A stretch of DNA of 64,000 nt, taken from Meinhardsimonia xiamenensis (GTDB lineage Bacteria; Pseudomonadota; Alphaproteobacteria; Rhodobacterales; Rhodobacteraceae). Positions 8,055 to 17,457 of this stretch are shown here, piece after piece (the first letter of the stretch is position 1; each line of letters opens with the position of its first letter). Position numbers and translations under genes: made by a program. The notes beneath the pieces are model-generated. The model saw only the letters and a list, made by a program, of their open reading frames with translations, made no database searches and was not told where the DNA came from. Location of the stretch: NCBI RefSeq assembly GCF_900102905.1, contig NZ_FNFV01000002.1, positions 372,001 through 436,000 on the forward strand, written 5' to 3'.

Positions 8055-8108
8055 CCCTCACCCTGGGCCAAATACCCTCGCCGAAGGCAGGCGGACGCAA
8101 GTCCGCCT
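8055..8108 (-). repeat. Hairpin-plus-core repeat element, copy A
   Basis: On the minus strand, an 8-bp hairpin AGGCGGAC-TTGC-GTCCGCCT (8108-8089) is followed at once by a 34-base core (8088-8055) containing GGCGAGGGTATTTGG and CCAGG. The same layout occurs at 9702-9755 and 21342-21396. The element fills the gap between the convergent stops of gatB (7 bases away) and the PIN gene (12 bases away). It may act as a bidirectional transcript-end structure. Confidence 0.8.
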
Positions 8109-8115
8109 CACCCGC

Positions 8116-9627
8116 TCAGAGCCCGAGCTTCTTCGCCACGATCTCGTTGACGGCCTTGGGGTTGGCCTTGCCGCCGGTGGCCTTCATCACCTGACCCACG
8201 AACCAGCCGGCCACCTTGGGGTTGGCCTTTGCCTTTTCCACCTGGGCGGGGTTCTCGGCGATGATCCGGTCAACCTCTGCCTCGATGGCGGCGGTGTCGG
8301 TGACCTGGCGCATCCCCCGTGCCTCGACGATCTCGGCCGGATCGCCGCCCTCGGTCCAGACGATCTCGAAAAGCTCCTTGGCGATCTTCGAGGAAATGTC
8401 GCCCTTGGCCATCAGATCGAGAATGCCGCCAAGCTGCTCGGCCGAGACGGGGCTCTCCTCGATGCTGAGCCCTTCCTTGTTGAGACGGCCGAAGAGCTCG
8501 TTGATGACCCAGTTGGCGGCGATCTTGCCGTCGCGCCCCTGCGCCACCGCCTCGAAATACTCGGCGTTGGCGAGCTCGGCCGTCAGCACGCCCGCGTCAT
8601 ATTCGGTGATGCCGTACTGGCTGACGAAACGGGCCTTCTTCTCGTCGGGAAGCTCGGGCAGCGAGGCGCGGATGGCCTCCACCCATTCCTCCTCGATCTC
8701 CAGCGGCAACAGGTCGGGGCAGGGGAAGTAGCGGTAGTCATGCGCCTCTTCCTTGGAGCGCATCGAGCGCGTCTCGCCCCGGTCGGGATCGTAGAGGCGG
8801 GTCTCCTGCACCACTTCGCCGCCGTCCTCGAGAATTGCGATCTGGCGGCGCGCCTCGAACTCGATGGCGGCTTGGATGAAGCGCAGCGAGTTCATGTTCT
8901 TGATCTCGCAGCGGGTGCCGAGATGGCTGGCATCGCCGGTTTCGAGGAAACGCTCGTAGTCGCCGGGCCGGCAGACCGAGATGTTGACGTCGGCGCGCAG
9001 GTTTCCGTTCTGCATGTTGCCGTCGCAGGTGCCGAGATAGCGCATGATCTGGCGCAGCTTGGCGACATAGGCCGCCGCCTCCTCGGGTCCGCGGATGTCG
9101 GGGCGCGAGACGATCTCCATCAGCGCGACGCCCGTGCGGTTGAGATCGACGAAGGTGTAGTTGGGGTCCATGTCGTGGATGGACTTGCCCGCGTCCTGCT
9201 CCAGATGGATGCGTTCGATCCTGACCCGCCGCGCGATGCCCGGCCCCATGTCCACGATCACCTCCCCCTCGCCGACGATGGGGTGGTAGAGCTGGCTGAT
9301 CTGATAGCCCTGCGGCAGGTCGGGGTAGAAGTAGTTCTTGCGGTCGAAGGCCGACCAGAGATTGATCTTCGCCTTCAGTCCGAGCCCGGTGCGCACCGCC
9401 TGCTCGACGCAGAACTCGTTGATCACCGGCAGCATGCCGGGCATGGCGGCGTCGACGAAGGAGACGTTCGAGTTGGGCTCGGCCCCGAACTGGGTGGAGG
9501 CACCGGAGAACAGCTTGGCTTTCGAGGCGACCTGGGCGTGAACCTCGAGCCCGATGACCATCTCCCAGTCGTGTTTCGCGCCGGCGATGACCTTGGGTTT
9601 GGGGGCTTCAAAGCTGAGATCTAGCAT
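8116..9627 (-). CDS. gatB: Asp-tRNA(Asn)/Glu-tRNA(Gln) amidotransferase subunit B
   Basis: Subunit of the GatCAB amidotransferase that converts Glu-tRNA(Gln), and where needed Asp-tRNA(Asn), to the correctly charged species. GatB binds the mischarged tRNA and activates the glutamyl or aspartyl group with ATP. The 503-residue length is typical. Signatures include [17 protein letters not shown], the [15 protein letters not shown] block, and [10 protein letters not shown]. The C-terminal YqeY-like tail domain ends in [12 protein letters not shown]. The ATG at 9627 has GGGAAG upstream. gatA and gatC are not adjacent. Confidence 0.97.
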   Translation of the reverse strand: MLDLSFEAPKPKVIAGAKHDWEMVIGLEVHAQVASKAKLFSGASTQFGAEPNSNVSFVDAAMPGMLPVINEFCVEQAVRTGLGLKAKINLWSAFDRKNYFYPDLPQGYQISQLYHPIVGEGEVIVDMGPGIARRVRIERIHLEQDAGKSIHDMDPNYTFVDLNRTGVALMEIVSRPDIRGPEEAAAYVAKLRQIMRYLGTCDGNMQNGNLRADVNISVCRPGDYERFLETGDASHLGTRCEIKNMNSLRFIQAAIEFEARRQIAILEDGGEVVQETRLYDPDRGETRSMRSKEEAHDYRYFPCPDLLPLEIEEEWVEAIRASLPELPDEKKARFVSQYGITEYDAGVLTAELANAEYFEAVAQGRDGKIAANWVINELFGRLNKEGLSIEESPVSAEQLGGILDLMAKGDISSKIAKELFEIVWTEGGDPAEIVEARGMRQVTDTAAIEAEVDRIIAENPAQVEKAKANPKVAGWFVGQVMKATGGKANPKAVNEIVAKKLGL

Positions 9628-9701
9628 CTTCCCTGCCTTCCGGTTCGGGGGACCGGCGCTTCTCTAGTGGAGGGCGCGCGGCGGGGCAAGGCCGGGCATG
9701 G

Positions 9702-9755
9702 GCGCGCCCTTGCGGGCGCGTGCCTGCGGCGCGGGTATTTGCACCAGGATGATGG
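9702..9755 (+). repeat. Hairpin-plus-core repeat element, copy B
   Basis: The hairpin GCGCGCCC-TTGC-GGGCGCGT (9702-9721, the outermost pair a G-T) runs directly into the 34-base core (9722-9755) with GGCGCGGGTATTTGC and CCAGGATGATGG. The hairpin arms differ from copies A and C, yet pairing is kept. The core end lies 7 bases from the stop of the opposing acyltransferase gene. Confidence 0.8.
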
Positions 9756-9762
9756 GAGGAGG

Positions 9763-10665
9763 TCAGGACTGGGGCGCCAGCCGGCGCGCCCAGGCCGGGC
9801 GGCGGGTGGTGTCGATGAGGCTCACGGTGGGTGCGTGGCGGCCGCCGAGCGCCAGCGTCGCCGCCCGCAGCATCTCGATCCCGTCTTCGGATTTCGCCGG
9901 CAGGGCGGCGGCCGGTATGGGCGGGCCGAAGGTGAGACGGAAGGGCTGGCGGTCCTTGTTGAGCATCTCGTGGAAAAGGGTGATGTCGCGAAGGGTGGGG
10001 TGGATGAGGTCGAAGAGGTAGAAGAGCGCCGAGTTGCGGGCGCGAATGTTGAGCGGCACCACCGGCAGGTTGTATTTGCGCGCGATCATCGCCGCCGAGG
10101 GCATCCAGGGCCGTTCATGGAGGCGAAGGCCACGGCGCTTGGCGAGCCGGCCGGAGGGGAAGATCACGCCCAGCCGCCCCGCCTCGACGGCGCGGCGCGT
10201 GAGCGTCATCGTCTCTCGCGTCTTGGCCATGGTGCGCTTCTCGGGGCGCCATTCGACGGGCAGCACCAGATCGGCCATCTGCGGCAGCACCCGCAGGATG
10301 TCGGAATTGGCATAGAAGTAGAGGTCGGGCCGGCGCGGGGCGAGCACCGACCACAGCATGACGCCGTCGGCGATCCCGGTGGGGTGGTTGGCCACGATCA
10401 GAGCCGCGCCTTCGGCGGGGACATGCTCGAGGCCGGTCGCCTGGACATCGTGCGCTAGCATCGCGGCCATGCCCGACATTATCTCTTCGCTGGGGCGATC
10501 GCGGTAATATTCGCCGAGTTCAAGGGTGCGCGGATATCCAAGCAGCCGTTCGAGAACGGCCCGCGCCAGGCGGGTTCCGGGGCGGCCGGAGAAGAGCCAT
10601 GGGGCCCTCTCGGCGATCAGGGGGTCGATTCGGTCTCGCATCGGCTTGTGATTGCAGATTGCCAT
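9763..10665 (-). CDS. Lysophospholipid acyltransferase family protein (PlsC-like)
   Basis: Probable membrane-associated acyltransferase for phospholipid or aminolipid synthesis. The active-site motif is ANHPTGIADG, with His94 and Asp100. The spacing is HX5D, as in the OlsA/hemolysin-like branch, rather than the HX4D of PlsC. A second conserved block, GVIFPSGRLAKRR, corresponds to the substrate-binding motif. I chose the ATG at 10665 because longer versions run into pepN and are shadow sequence. An internal ATG at 10641 is an alternative, as neither has a clear ribosome binding site. It follows pepN in the same direction, with 71 bases between. Confidence 0.8.
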   Translation of the reverse strand: MAICNHKPMRDRIDPLIAERAPWLFSGRPGTRLARAVLERLLGYPRTLELGEYYRDRPSEEIMSGMAAMLAHDVQATGLEHVPAEGAALIVANHPTGIADGVMLWSVLAPRRPDLYFYANSDILRVLPQMADLVLPVEWRPEKRTMAKTRETMTLTRRAVEAGRLGVIFPSGRLAKRRGLRLHERPWMPSAAMIARKYNLPVVPLNIRARNSALFYLFDLIHPTLRDITLFHEMLNKDRQPFRLTFGPPIPAAALPAKSEDGIEMLRAATLALGGRHAPTVSLIDTTRRPAWARRLAPQS

Positions 10666-10736
10666 GACCGTGCCATGACAGTCCAGCGCGGGCAAGGTCC
10701 GGGTTCGGCGGTCATCCGCCCGGCCTGCGGCTTCGC

Positions 10737-13343
10737 TTAGCCCGCGAGGATGCGGCCCACCATTTCCGTGGTGTCGCGGCTCAGGCCCGGCGTGGCGGCG
10801 ATCCGCTCGAGCGCGGCGCGCATCGCCGCCTGCCGCCCGGCGTCGTAGCGCCGCCAGGTCTCGAAGGCGGTCGTCATCCGCGCCGCGGTCTGGGGGTTCA
10901 CGGGGTCGAGCCGGATCAGCCAGTCGGCCATGAGCTCGTAGGCCTTGCCGCCCGGCGCGTGGAAGCCAGCGGCATTGCCCGCGAGCGCGCCGAAGACGGC
11001 CCGGAAGCGGTTGGGGTTCTTCCACTCGAAATCGGGATGGCGGGTGAGCTCCTCGGCCCGCACCGCGGCATCGAGCGGCTGGGCGTGGGCGATCTGCAGG
11101 GCGAACCACTTGTCGATCACCAGCCGGTCATGGGCCCAGCGGCGGTAGAACTCTGCAAGCTGTTCCTCTCCCTTGCCGATGTCGAGCAGCGCCGAGAGCG
11201 CCGCGAGCGTCTCGGTCATGTTGTCGGCCTCGCGGAAGGCGCGCTCGGCGGTGCGCCCGCCGTCGAGCCGGGTCATCAGCGCCAGCGCCGTGGAGCGCAG
11301 CGCGCGGCAGCCCGCGGCCTTGGGATCGGGGGTGTAGGGGCCGGGCACGCGCATGGACTCGTAGAGCGCGGAAAGCTGCGGCTCGAGCTTGCGGGCAAGC
11401 GCGAGCTTGAGCCGCTCGCGCGCGGTGCGGATCGCCATCGGGTCGGGCGTTGTGCCGTGGTCGAAGAGCCACTGCGCCATGTCGTCATCGGAGGGCAGCT
11501 GCACCGCCAGCGCGCGGAAGGCCGGATCGAGGCTCTCGTCGCGGGCCACGCGCTCGAGCGCGTCAAGATAGGCGGGGCCGGGCTGGGAGCCGTCGCGCAC
11601 CATGCTGGCCAGCACGTCGCGGGCGAGTGCGCGGCCCGCCTCCCACTTGTTGAAGGGGTCGGTGTCGTGGGCGAGGAGAAAGGCGCGCTCCTCGGGCGTG
11701 CTTTCGCGCTCCACGATCACCGGGGCCGAGAAGCCGCGCAGGATCGAGGGGATGGGCCGGGCGTTGAGCCCGCGGATGCGAAACTCCTCCCGCGCGCTCC
11801 TGAGCTCGAGAATGGTCGTCGGCATCACCTCGTCGCCGTTGGGGTTGAGAAGCCCCAGCGCGAGCGGGATGTGCAGCGGCTTCTTTTCGGGCTGGCCGGG
11901 GGTGGGCGGGGTGAACTGCTCGACGCGCAGTGTGAAGGTCTCGCCGTCCCAGTCCTCGGTGATCTTCAGGCGCGGGGTGCCGGCCTGCGAATACCACAGC
12001 TTGAACTGCGAGAGGTCGCGGCCAGTGGCGTCCTCGAAGACCTTGAGCCAGTCCTCGATGGTGGCGGCCTGCCCGTCGTGGCGCTCGAAGTAGAGATCGA
12101 GCGCCTTTCGGTAGCCCTCCGCGCCCACCAGCCGGCGCAGCATGCCGATGAGCTCGGCACCCTTCTCGTAGACGGTGGCGGTGTAGAAGTTGTTGATCTC
12201 GATGTAGCTTTCGGGGCGCACCGGGTGGGCGAGCGGCCCCGCATCCTCGCGGAACTGGCGGGCGCGCAGCGCGATCACGTCCTCAATGCGTTTCACCGCA
12301 TGGCTGCGCTGGTCGCCCGAGAACTGCTGGTCGCGGAATACCGTCAGCCCCTCCTTCAGGCTGAGCTGGAACCAGTCGCGGCAGGTGATGCGGTTGCCCG
12401 TCCAGTTGTGGAAATACTCGTGCGCGACGATCGACTCGATGCGCTCGTAGTCGGCGTCGGTCGCCGTCTCGGGGCTGGCCAGCACATATTTCGAGTTGAA
12501 GATGTTGAGCCCCTTGTTCTCCATCGCGCCCATGTTGAAGTCGTCCACGGCGACGATGTTGAACACGTCAAGGTCGTATTCGCGCCCGTAAACTTCCTCG
12601 TCCCAGCGCATGGCGCGCTTGAGCGCGTCCATGGCATAGCCGCAGCGATTCTCGTCGCCCTTGCGCACCCAGACGGCGAGATCGACCTTGCGGCCCGAGC
12701 GGGTGGTGAAGCGGTCGCGGTGGGCGACGAGATCGCCCGCGACCAGCGCGAAGAGATAGGAGGGCTTTGGCCAGGGGTCGCGCCACTCGGCCCAGCCTTC
12801 GCCCCGCGCCACCGGGTTGCCGTTCGACAGCATAACCGGGGTGGTCTCATCGCCCTCGATGCGCACATCGAAGGTCGCCATCACGTCGGGGCGGTCGGGG
12901 TAGTAGGTGATGCGACGGAAGCCCTCGGCCTCGCACTGGGTGCAATACATGCCGCGCGAGATGTAGAGCCCCTCGAGCGCGGTATTGGCCTCCGGGTTGA
13001 TCTCCACCTCCGCCTCCCAGGTGAACTCGCCGGCCGGAAGGCGCGCCGCAGGCACGGTGAGGCCGGTTTCGTCAAGGATGAAGTCGGAAGGCGAAAGCGG
13101 CGCGCCGTTGATGGCGGCGCGGATGAGGGTGAGTTTCTCGCCGTCAAGGCGCAGGTCCGGCAGCGGCTTGCCCTCGGCGAGGAGCGCGGCCGTCTCGGGG
13201 CCGGGGGCAAGGCGGATCCGCGAGATGACCCGCGTGGCCGTCGGGTGCAGGCGGAAGGTCAGCGCCGTGTGCCGCGCCGTCCATGCCGGCGGGCGGTAAT
13301 CCTTCAGATAGACGGGCTGGGGGGCACGATCCCTCATGCGCAT
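10737..13343 (-). CDS. pepN: Aminopeptidase N (M1 family zinc metallopeptidase)
   Basis: Cytosolic broad-specificity aminopeptidase that removes N-terminal residues from peptides. At 868 residues it matches proteobacterial PepN. The exopeptidase motif GAMEN is at residues 272-276 and the zinc site HEYFHNW-X18-E is intact with His308, His312 and Glu331. N-terminal beta domain, catalytic thermolysin-like domain, and C-terminal helical domain (from roughly residue 540) are all present. The nearby ATG at 13337 is an alternative start. It faces an oxidoreductase gene across a 148-base divergent spacer that includes a 16-bp GC palindrome. Confidence 0.95.
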   Translation of the reverse strand: MRMRDRAPQPVYLKDYRPPAWTARHTALTFRLHPTATRVISRIRLAPGPETAALLAEGKPLPDLRLDGEKLTLIRAAINGAPLSPSDFILDETGLTVPAARLPAGEFTWEAEVEINPEANTALEGLYISRGMYCTQCEAEGFRRITYYPDRPDVMATFDVRIEGDETTPVMLSNGNPVARGEGWAEWRDPWPKPSYLFALVAGDLVAHRDRFTTRSGRKVDLAVWVRKGDENRCGYAMDALKRAMRWDEEVYGREYDLDVFNIVAVDDFNMGAMENKGLNIFNSKYVLASPETATDADYERIESIVAHEYFHNWTGNRITCRDWFQLSLKEGLTVFRDQQFSGDQRSHAVKRIEDVIALRARQFREDAGPLAHPVRPESYIEINNFYTATVYEKGAELIGMLRRLVGAEGYRKALDLYFERHDGQAATIEDWLKVFEDATGRDLSQFKLWYSQAGTPRLKITEDWDGETFTLRVEQFTPPTPGQPEKKPLHIPLALGLLNPNGDEVMPTTILELRSAREEFRIRGLNARPIPSILRGFSAPVIVERESTPEERAFLLAHDTDPFNKWEAGRALARDVLASMVRDGSQPGPAYLDALERVARDESLDPAFRALAVQLPSDDDMAQWLFDHGTTPDPMAIRTARERLKLALARKLEPQLSALYESMRVPGPYTPDPKAAGCRALRSTALALMTRLDGGRTAERAFREADNMTETLAALSALLDIGKGEEQLAEFYRRWAHDRLVIDKWFALQIAHAQPLDAAVRAEELTRHPDFEWKNPNRFRAVFGALAGNAAGFHAPGGKAYELMADWLIRLDPVNPQTAARMTTAFETWRRYDAGRQAAMRAALERIAATPGLSRDTTEMVGRILAG

Positions 13344-13491
13344 GCTCTCCTGACCTTGGGGGCGGACAGCCGGCGGCCGCCGGCCTCGCCCTGACGGTAG
13401 TGTGCGCGGCGGGCCGCTTCAACCGCCACCGCCTTGCCAGTGCCGGCCCGGCCTCTAAAGTGGCGCCGACAGTGTCAGGAGGGTCTTGCTC

Positions 13492-14478
13492 ATGTCCACC
13501 GATCCGGTTCGCTGGGGCATTCTCGGGGCGGCGAAATTCGCCCGCGAGCAGATGGCGCCGGCAATCCACCTTGCGCGCGGCGCGGAGCTCGTCGCGCTTG
13601 CCACCTCGTCCTCGGACAAGGCCGCGCCCTTTCGCGCCCTTCAGCCGCGGCTGAACGTGCACTACAGCTATGACGCGCTGCTCGCCGACCCCGAGGTTGA
13701 CGCCGTCTACATCCCGCTGCCCAACACGCTGCACGTGGAATGGACGAAAAAGGCGATTGCGGCGGGCAAGCATGTGCTGTGTGAAAAGCCCATCGCCATG
13801 CGCGCAAGCGAGATCGACGAGCTCATCGCCCTGCGCGACGAGAGCGGGCTCGTGGTCGCCGAGGCCTTCATGATCGTCCACCACCCGCAGTGGCAGCGGG
13901 CGCGCGAGCTCTACCGCGAGGGCGCCATCGGCCGGCTCAGGCAGGTGGACGGCTTCTTCAGCTATGACAACCGCGCCGATCCCGGCAACATCCGCAACCG
14001 GCCTGACACGGGCGGCGGCTCGATCCCCGACATCGGCGTCTACACCATGGGTTCGACCCGTTTCGTCACCGGCGAGGAGCCGCAGGAGATCCTTTCGGCC
14101 CGCATCGAATGGGAAGGCGGGGTGGATGTGTTCGCCTCCCTCACCGCGGCCTTCCCTTCCTTCCATTTCTCGGCGGGCACCTCGATGCGGATGCATCCCC
14201 GCCAGGTGATGACCTTTCACGGCGAGGAGGGCGTGATGCGCCTGACCGCGCCGTTCAATCCGCTGGTCTTCGGGCAGGCGGAGATCGAGCTTCATCGCGG
14301 CAATCTCACGGTGACGACCGAGCGCTTTCCCGGTGCCAATCATTATGTGCTGCAGGTGGAGGCCTTCTGCCGCTCGGTGCGCGAGGGCAAGCCCTATCCC
14401 TGCCCGCTGGAATTTTCGCGCGGCACCCAGGCGATGATCGACATGGTCTGGGAGAAGGCCGGCAGGCGGCCGGGCTGA
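13492..14478 (+). CDS. Gfo/Idh/MocA family oxidoreductase
   Basis: Probable NAD(P)-dependent sugar or polyol dehydrogenase. The 328-residue chain has an N-terminal Rossmann fold with VRWGILGAAKFA and the family hallmark CEKPIAM, in which Lys99 is the predicted catalytic lysine. The C-terminal alpha/beta domain carries PDIGVYTMG with the conserved Asp. The ATG at 13492 follows CAGGAGG. A TTG two codons upstream is less likely. The substrate cannot be told from the context. It is the first gene of a rightward run that also holds the host-attachment protein. Confidence 0.9.
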   Translation: MSTDPVRWGILGAAKFAREQMAPAIHLARGAELVALATSSSDKAAPFRALQPRLNVHYSYDALLADPEVDAVYIPLPNTLHVEWTKKAIAAGKHVLCEKPIAMRASEIDELIALRDESGLVVAEAFMIVHHPQWQRARELYREGAIGRLRQVDGFFSYDNRADPGNIRNRPDTGGGSIPDIGVYTMGSTRFVTGEEPQEILSARIEWEGGVDVFASLTAAFPSFHFSAGTSMRMHPRQVMTFHGEEGVMRLTAPFNPLVFGQAEIELHRGNLTVTTERFPGANHYVLQVEAFCRSVREGKPYPCPLEFSRGTQAMIDMVWEKAGRRPG

Positions 14479-14595
14479 GGCGCGGAGCGGCGCCTTGCTT
14501 GCGGCAGATCAAGGCGTGTGCAGGCGGCCGGCTTCAGCTTGCGGGCAGATTGAGCCCTCCTTATGTGAGGCGGGAAACGGAATGAGGAGACGGCC

Positions 14596-15042
14596 ATGAA
14601 ACCGGTTCGAACGCTCGTTGTGCTGATTGACGACGAAAAGATGAAGCTTCTGGAAAACCACGGCGTCGGAAAGGGGCTTCAGCCGCTTGAGGAGGCCGAA
14701 TTCTCGCGCAAGGAAGCCGAGGCGCTGGAGTACTCCGACCAGCCCGGCCGGTCCTTCGAATCGGTTGGCGCGATGCGCCATGCGATGTCGCCCGAGAAAT
14801 CTGTCGAGGAACAGCAGCGCGACCGCTGGCTGCGCGAGGCGATGGCGCATCTCTCCAAGCGCTGGCAGAAGGGCAATTTCGACCGCCTGGTGATCGCGGC
14901 GCCGCCCAAGGTGCTGGGTCTGGTGCGCGAGCTTCTCGACCGGCCCCTCAAGGAGGCGCTTTACGCCGAGGTGGCCAAGGATCTGGTCAACGTGCCCGAA
15001 CGCGAACTGCCCGAGCGCTTCGCGGACGTGGCGGCCTTCTGA
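14596..15042 (+). CDS. Host attachment family protein
   Basis: Small cytosolic protein (148 aa) of the family named after a putative Agrobacterium attachment protein, now thought to be an archaeal-release-factor-1-like RNase or stress fold. The start MKPVRTLVVLIDDEKMKLLEN forms the first beta strand of the fold. A central charged linker follows, then RLVIAAPPKVLGLVRELL, the strand and helix typical of the family. The C-terminus has DLVNVPERELPERF. The ATG at 14596 lies after GAGGAGACGGCC, so the ribosome binding site is clear. Its physiological role is uncertain and the family name should not be read as proof of host attachment. Confidence 0.82.
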   Translation: MKPVRTLVVLIDDEKMKLLENHGVGKGLQPLEEAEFSRKEAEALEYSDQPGRSFESVGAMRHAMSPEKSVEEQQRDRWLREAMAHLSKRWQKGNFDRLVIAAPPKVLGLVRELLDRPLKEALYAEVAKDLVNVPERELPERFADVAAF

Positions 15043-15075
15043 GCCGGCCGGCAGCCGACGGCGGCCGCCTCGAAA

Positions 15076-15109
15076 GATCGGGCAGGGGCGGTGCCTGCCC
15101 GGCCCGATC
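15076..15109 (+). terminator. GC-rich hairpin after the host-attachment gene
   Basis: GGGCAGG/CCTGCCC and outer GATCGG/CCGATC arms give a strong hairpin 33 bases after the stop. There is no T-run, so it may be a transcript-stabilising structure or an attenuator rather than a true terminator. Confidence 0.35.
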
Positions 15110-15243
15110 GCCCTCTCGAGCCACGCGCCACGAGCCGGCATGAATGGCACCTGCTTCGCTGCGCCGAATGCAGCCTGCGTGAGTTGTCGGGGGAGGGTTT
15201 CTGTGGCAAGAGGGCTTGCGAAACAGACTGATGAGTTCAGCCG

Positions 15244-15897
15244 ATGATCGACTTTGCCACCCAGCGCCGGATCATGGTCGACACCCAGGTCAGGCCCTCC
15301 GACGTTACGTCCTTCGACATCATCGAGGCCATGCTCGAGGTGCCGCGCGAGCTCTTCGTTCCTGACAACCTTCGTCAGGCGGCCTATGCCGGCGAAACTC
15401 TCGAGATCGCCAAGGGGCGCTATCTGCTCGAGCCGCGCACCTTTGCCAAGATGCTCGAGGCGCTCGACATCGGCCCCGACGAGCTGGTGCTCGATCTCGC
15501 CGTGGGGCTGGGGTATTCTTCCGCAGTGATTGCCCGGCTCGCTGAAGCCGTGGTGGCAGTGGAGGCCGATCCCGAACTCGCCGCCGAGGCCCAGAGGATT
15601 CTTTCCCAGACCGGCGCCGACAATGTGGCGGTGATCACCGCCGAGCCCGCGTCCGGCGCGCCGCGGCATGGCCCGTATGACGCCGTGATCATCGAGGGCG
15701 GCGTGGAGGAGATCCCGGCGGCGCTCGTCGATCAGCTCAAGGAAGGCGGGCGCATCTGTGCGATCTTCATGGATGGTGAGTATGGCGAGTGCCGGGTGGG
15801 CCACAAGCGGGCCGGGGTGCTGGCCTGGCGGCCGGTCTTCCACGCTGCCGCGCCGGTTCTGGCCGGTTTCGAGCGACAACCCGAATTCGCATTGTGA
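15244..15897 (+). CDS. Protein-L-isoaspartate O-methyltransferase family protein
   Basis: SAM-dependent methyltransferase of the PCMT family (217 aa). SAM motif I is LDLAVGLGYSS at about residues 83-93 and the acidic ribose-binding position follows in VVAVEAD. In true PCMT the SAM domain is preceded by QTISQP. Here the same place reads GRYLLEPRTFAKM, so the substrate-binding loop differs and repair of isoaspartate is doubtful. It precedes the TolC-type gene by 39 bases and is probably co-transcribed. This gene pair is common in alphaproteobacteria, which suggests an envelope-linked role. The start at 15244 is used because it begins the conserved MIDFATQRRIMVD. Confidence 0.82.
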   Translation: MIDFATQRRIMVDTQVRPSDVTSFDIIEAMLEVPRELFVPDNLRQAAYAGETLEIAKGRYLLEPRTFAKMLEALDIGPDELVLDLAVGLGYSSAVIARLAEAVVAVEADPELAAEAQRILSQTGADNVAVITAEPASGAPRHGPYDAVIIEGGVEEIPAALVDQLKEGGRICAIFMDGEYGECRVGHKRAGVLAWRPVFHAAAPVLAGFERQPEFAL

Positions 15898-15936
15898 GAG
15901 CGCGCGCGGCGGTCGCGCACAGCGGGAGGCAGGCGG

Positions 15937-17352
15937 ATGGAGCTTCGCACGGGCTTGAGTAAGCTGCGCAAGGGCCGCCTTCTGCGGCGCGTCGGCCTCG
16001 GGGTGAAGGCGGTGGCGCTGGGCGCCGCGCTGGTCGCCGCGCCGGTGCCGGGCGCGGCGGAGACGCTGGCCGATGCGCTGGTGCTCGCCTATCGCAATTC
16101 CAATCTTCTGGCACAGAACCGCGCCCTGCTGCGTGCCGCGGACGAGGACGTTGCCAGCGCCGTGGCCCAGCTTCGGCCCGTGATCAATTTCGTCGCCGGC
16201 TCCAGCTACGCCATCCGTCACGCGGCGACGGACTCGCTCACCTCGAGCGCGCGCATCACGCTTGACGTGACGCTCTTCGACTCCGGTGCCGGCAGGCTGG
16301 CTGTCGAGGCGGCGAAGGAAACGGTGCTTGCCACCCGCGAGGCGCTCAGGCTCATCGAGCAGAACGTGCTGCTGGGCGCCGTCCAGGCCTATGTGGCCGT
16401 GATCCGCGCCCGCGAGTTCGTGGTGCTGCGTCAGAACAACGTGCGCGTCATCGCCGAACAGCTGCGCGCCGCGCGCGACCGTTTCGAAGTTGGCGAGATC
16501 ACCAGCACGGAGGTGTCGCTGGCCGAGGCCCGACTCGCTGCGGCGCGCTCGGCGCTTGCCGCGGCCGAGGGTGACCTGCAGGTCGCGCGCGAGGCCTACA
16601 AGGCAGCGATCGGTACCTATCCCGGGCAGCTGGCGAGCCCCTCGATGAAGCCGCTCGAGGCGCGCACGCTCGAGGCGGCCAAGGCGATTGCCGAGCGCGA
16701 ACATCCGGCCATCGCGCAGGTGCGGCACAGCGTGGCCGCGGCCGAACTCAACATCGAACGGGCGCGCGCCGCGATGAAGCCGCGGATCACCGGCAGCCTT
16801 TCCACCCAGGTCGACAGCCTCGGGCCGTGGCAGAACAGCGCCGGCATCAACCTGACGGTGCCGCTCTATGCCGGCGGCGGGCTGAGTTCGGCCTACCGGC
16901 GCGCCGTCGCCCTGCGTGACGCTGAGCGCGCCAATCTTCTGCAGACCACCCTCCAAGTTGCCCAGCAGGTGGGCAATGCCTGGGCGCAGCTGGCGGTCGC
17001 CACCGCGAGCCTCGAGGCAACCGACCGGCAGGTGCGGGCGGCAACGGTCGCCTATCGCGGCGTGAGCGAGGAGGCCCGCCTCGGAGCGCGCACCACGCTT
17101 GACGTGCTCGATGCCGAACAGGAACTGCTCGACGCCCGCGTCGCCCAGGTGTCAGCCCGTACCGATCAGCTTGTGGCCCACTATGCGCTCCTGTCTGCGA
17201 TGGGGCTTCTGACCGTCGAGCATCTGGGTCTCGGCGTCGCCACCTATGACCCCGAAGCCTATTACAATGTGGTCAAGGATGCGCCCTCACGCGCCGTCAG
17301 CCCGGAGGGCCGAAAGCTCGATCGCATTCTCAAGGAAGTTTACGGCAAGTAA
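15937..17352 (+). CDS. TolC family outer membrane efflux protein
   Basis: Outer-membrane channel that forms a trimeric tunnel for type I secretion or RND efflux. The first 40 residues carry a long basic n-region, then a hydrophobic run VALGAALVAAP and a cleavage site near GAAET. The mature protein shows the internal duplication of the family, each half with long helices and short beta strands, and the typical TTLDVLDAEQELLDARV near the C-terminus. At 471 residues it is full length. No periplasmic adaptor or ABC/RND pump is adjacent, so it may serve several systems. It is preceded by the pcm-like gene and followed by a PopZ-like gene. Confidence 0.9.
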   Translation: MELRTGLSKLRKGRLLRRVGLGVKAVALGAALVAAPVPGAAETLADALVLAYRNSNLLAQNRALLRAADEDVASAVAQLRPVINFVAGSSYAIRHAATDSLTSSARITLDVTLFDSGAGRLAVEAAKETVLATREALRLIEQNVLLGAVQAYVAVIRAREFVVLRQNNVRVIAEQLRAARDRFEVGEITSTEVSLAEARLAAARSALAAAEGDLQVAREAYKAAIGTYPGQLASPSMKPLEARTLEAAKAIAEREHPAIAQVRHSVAAAELNIERARAAMKPRITGSLSTQVDSLGPWQNSAGINLTVPLYAGGGLSSAYRRAVALRDAERANLLQTTLQVAQQVGNAWAQLAVATASLEATDRQVRAATVAYRGVSEEARLGARTTLDVLDAEQELLDARVAQVSARTDQLVAHYALLSAMGLLTVEHLGLGVATYDPEAYYNVVKDAPSRAVSPEGRKLDRILKEVYGK

Positions 17353-17457
17353 CGGCGTTCCGCAGGCCGCTTCGGTTGTGTGAAAACCGTGGCACTGCTA
17401 CCATTGCGTCCAAGTGCAGGACATGGCCGATCAGGCCGGACAAGCGAAGGCAGGCAG

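Noticed and set aside
13369-13384. 16-bp palindrome GCCGGCGGCCGCCGGC between pepN and the oxidoreductase gene
   Set aside because: In a GC-rich spacer such palindromes are expected by chance and no half-site logic was seen.
10959-13394. An 811-codon frame antisense to pepN
   Set aside because: Shadow of pepN, which has an intact GAMEN and HEYFH motif.
14509-16956. An 815-codon frame antisense to the host-attachment, pcm-like and TolC genes
   Set aside because: Crosses several genes and two spacers, with shadow-like composition.
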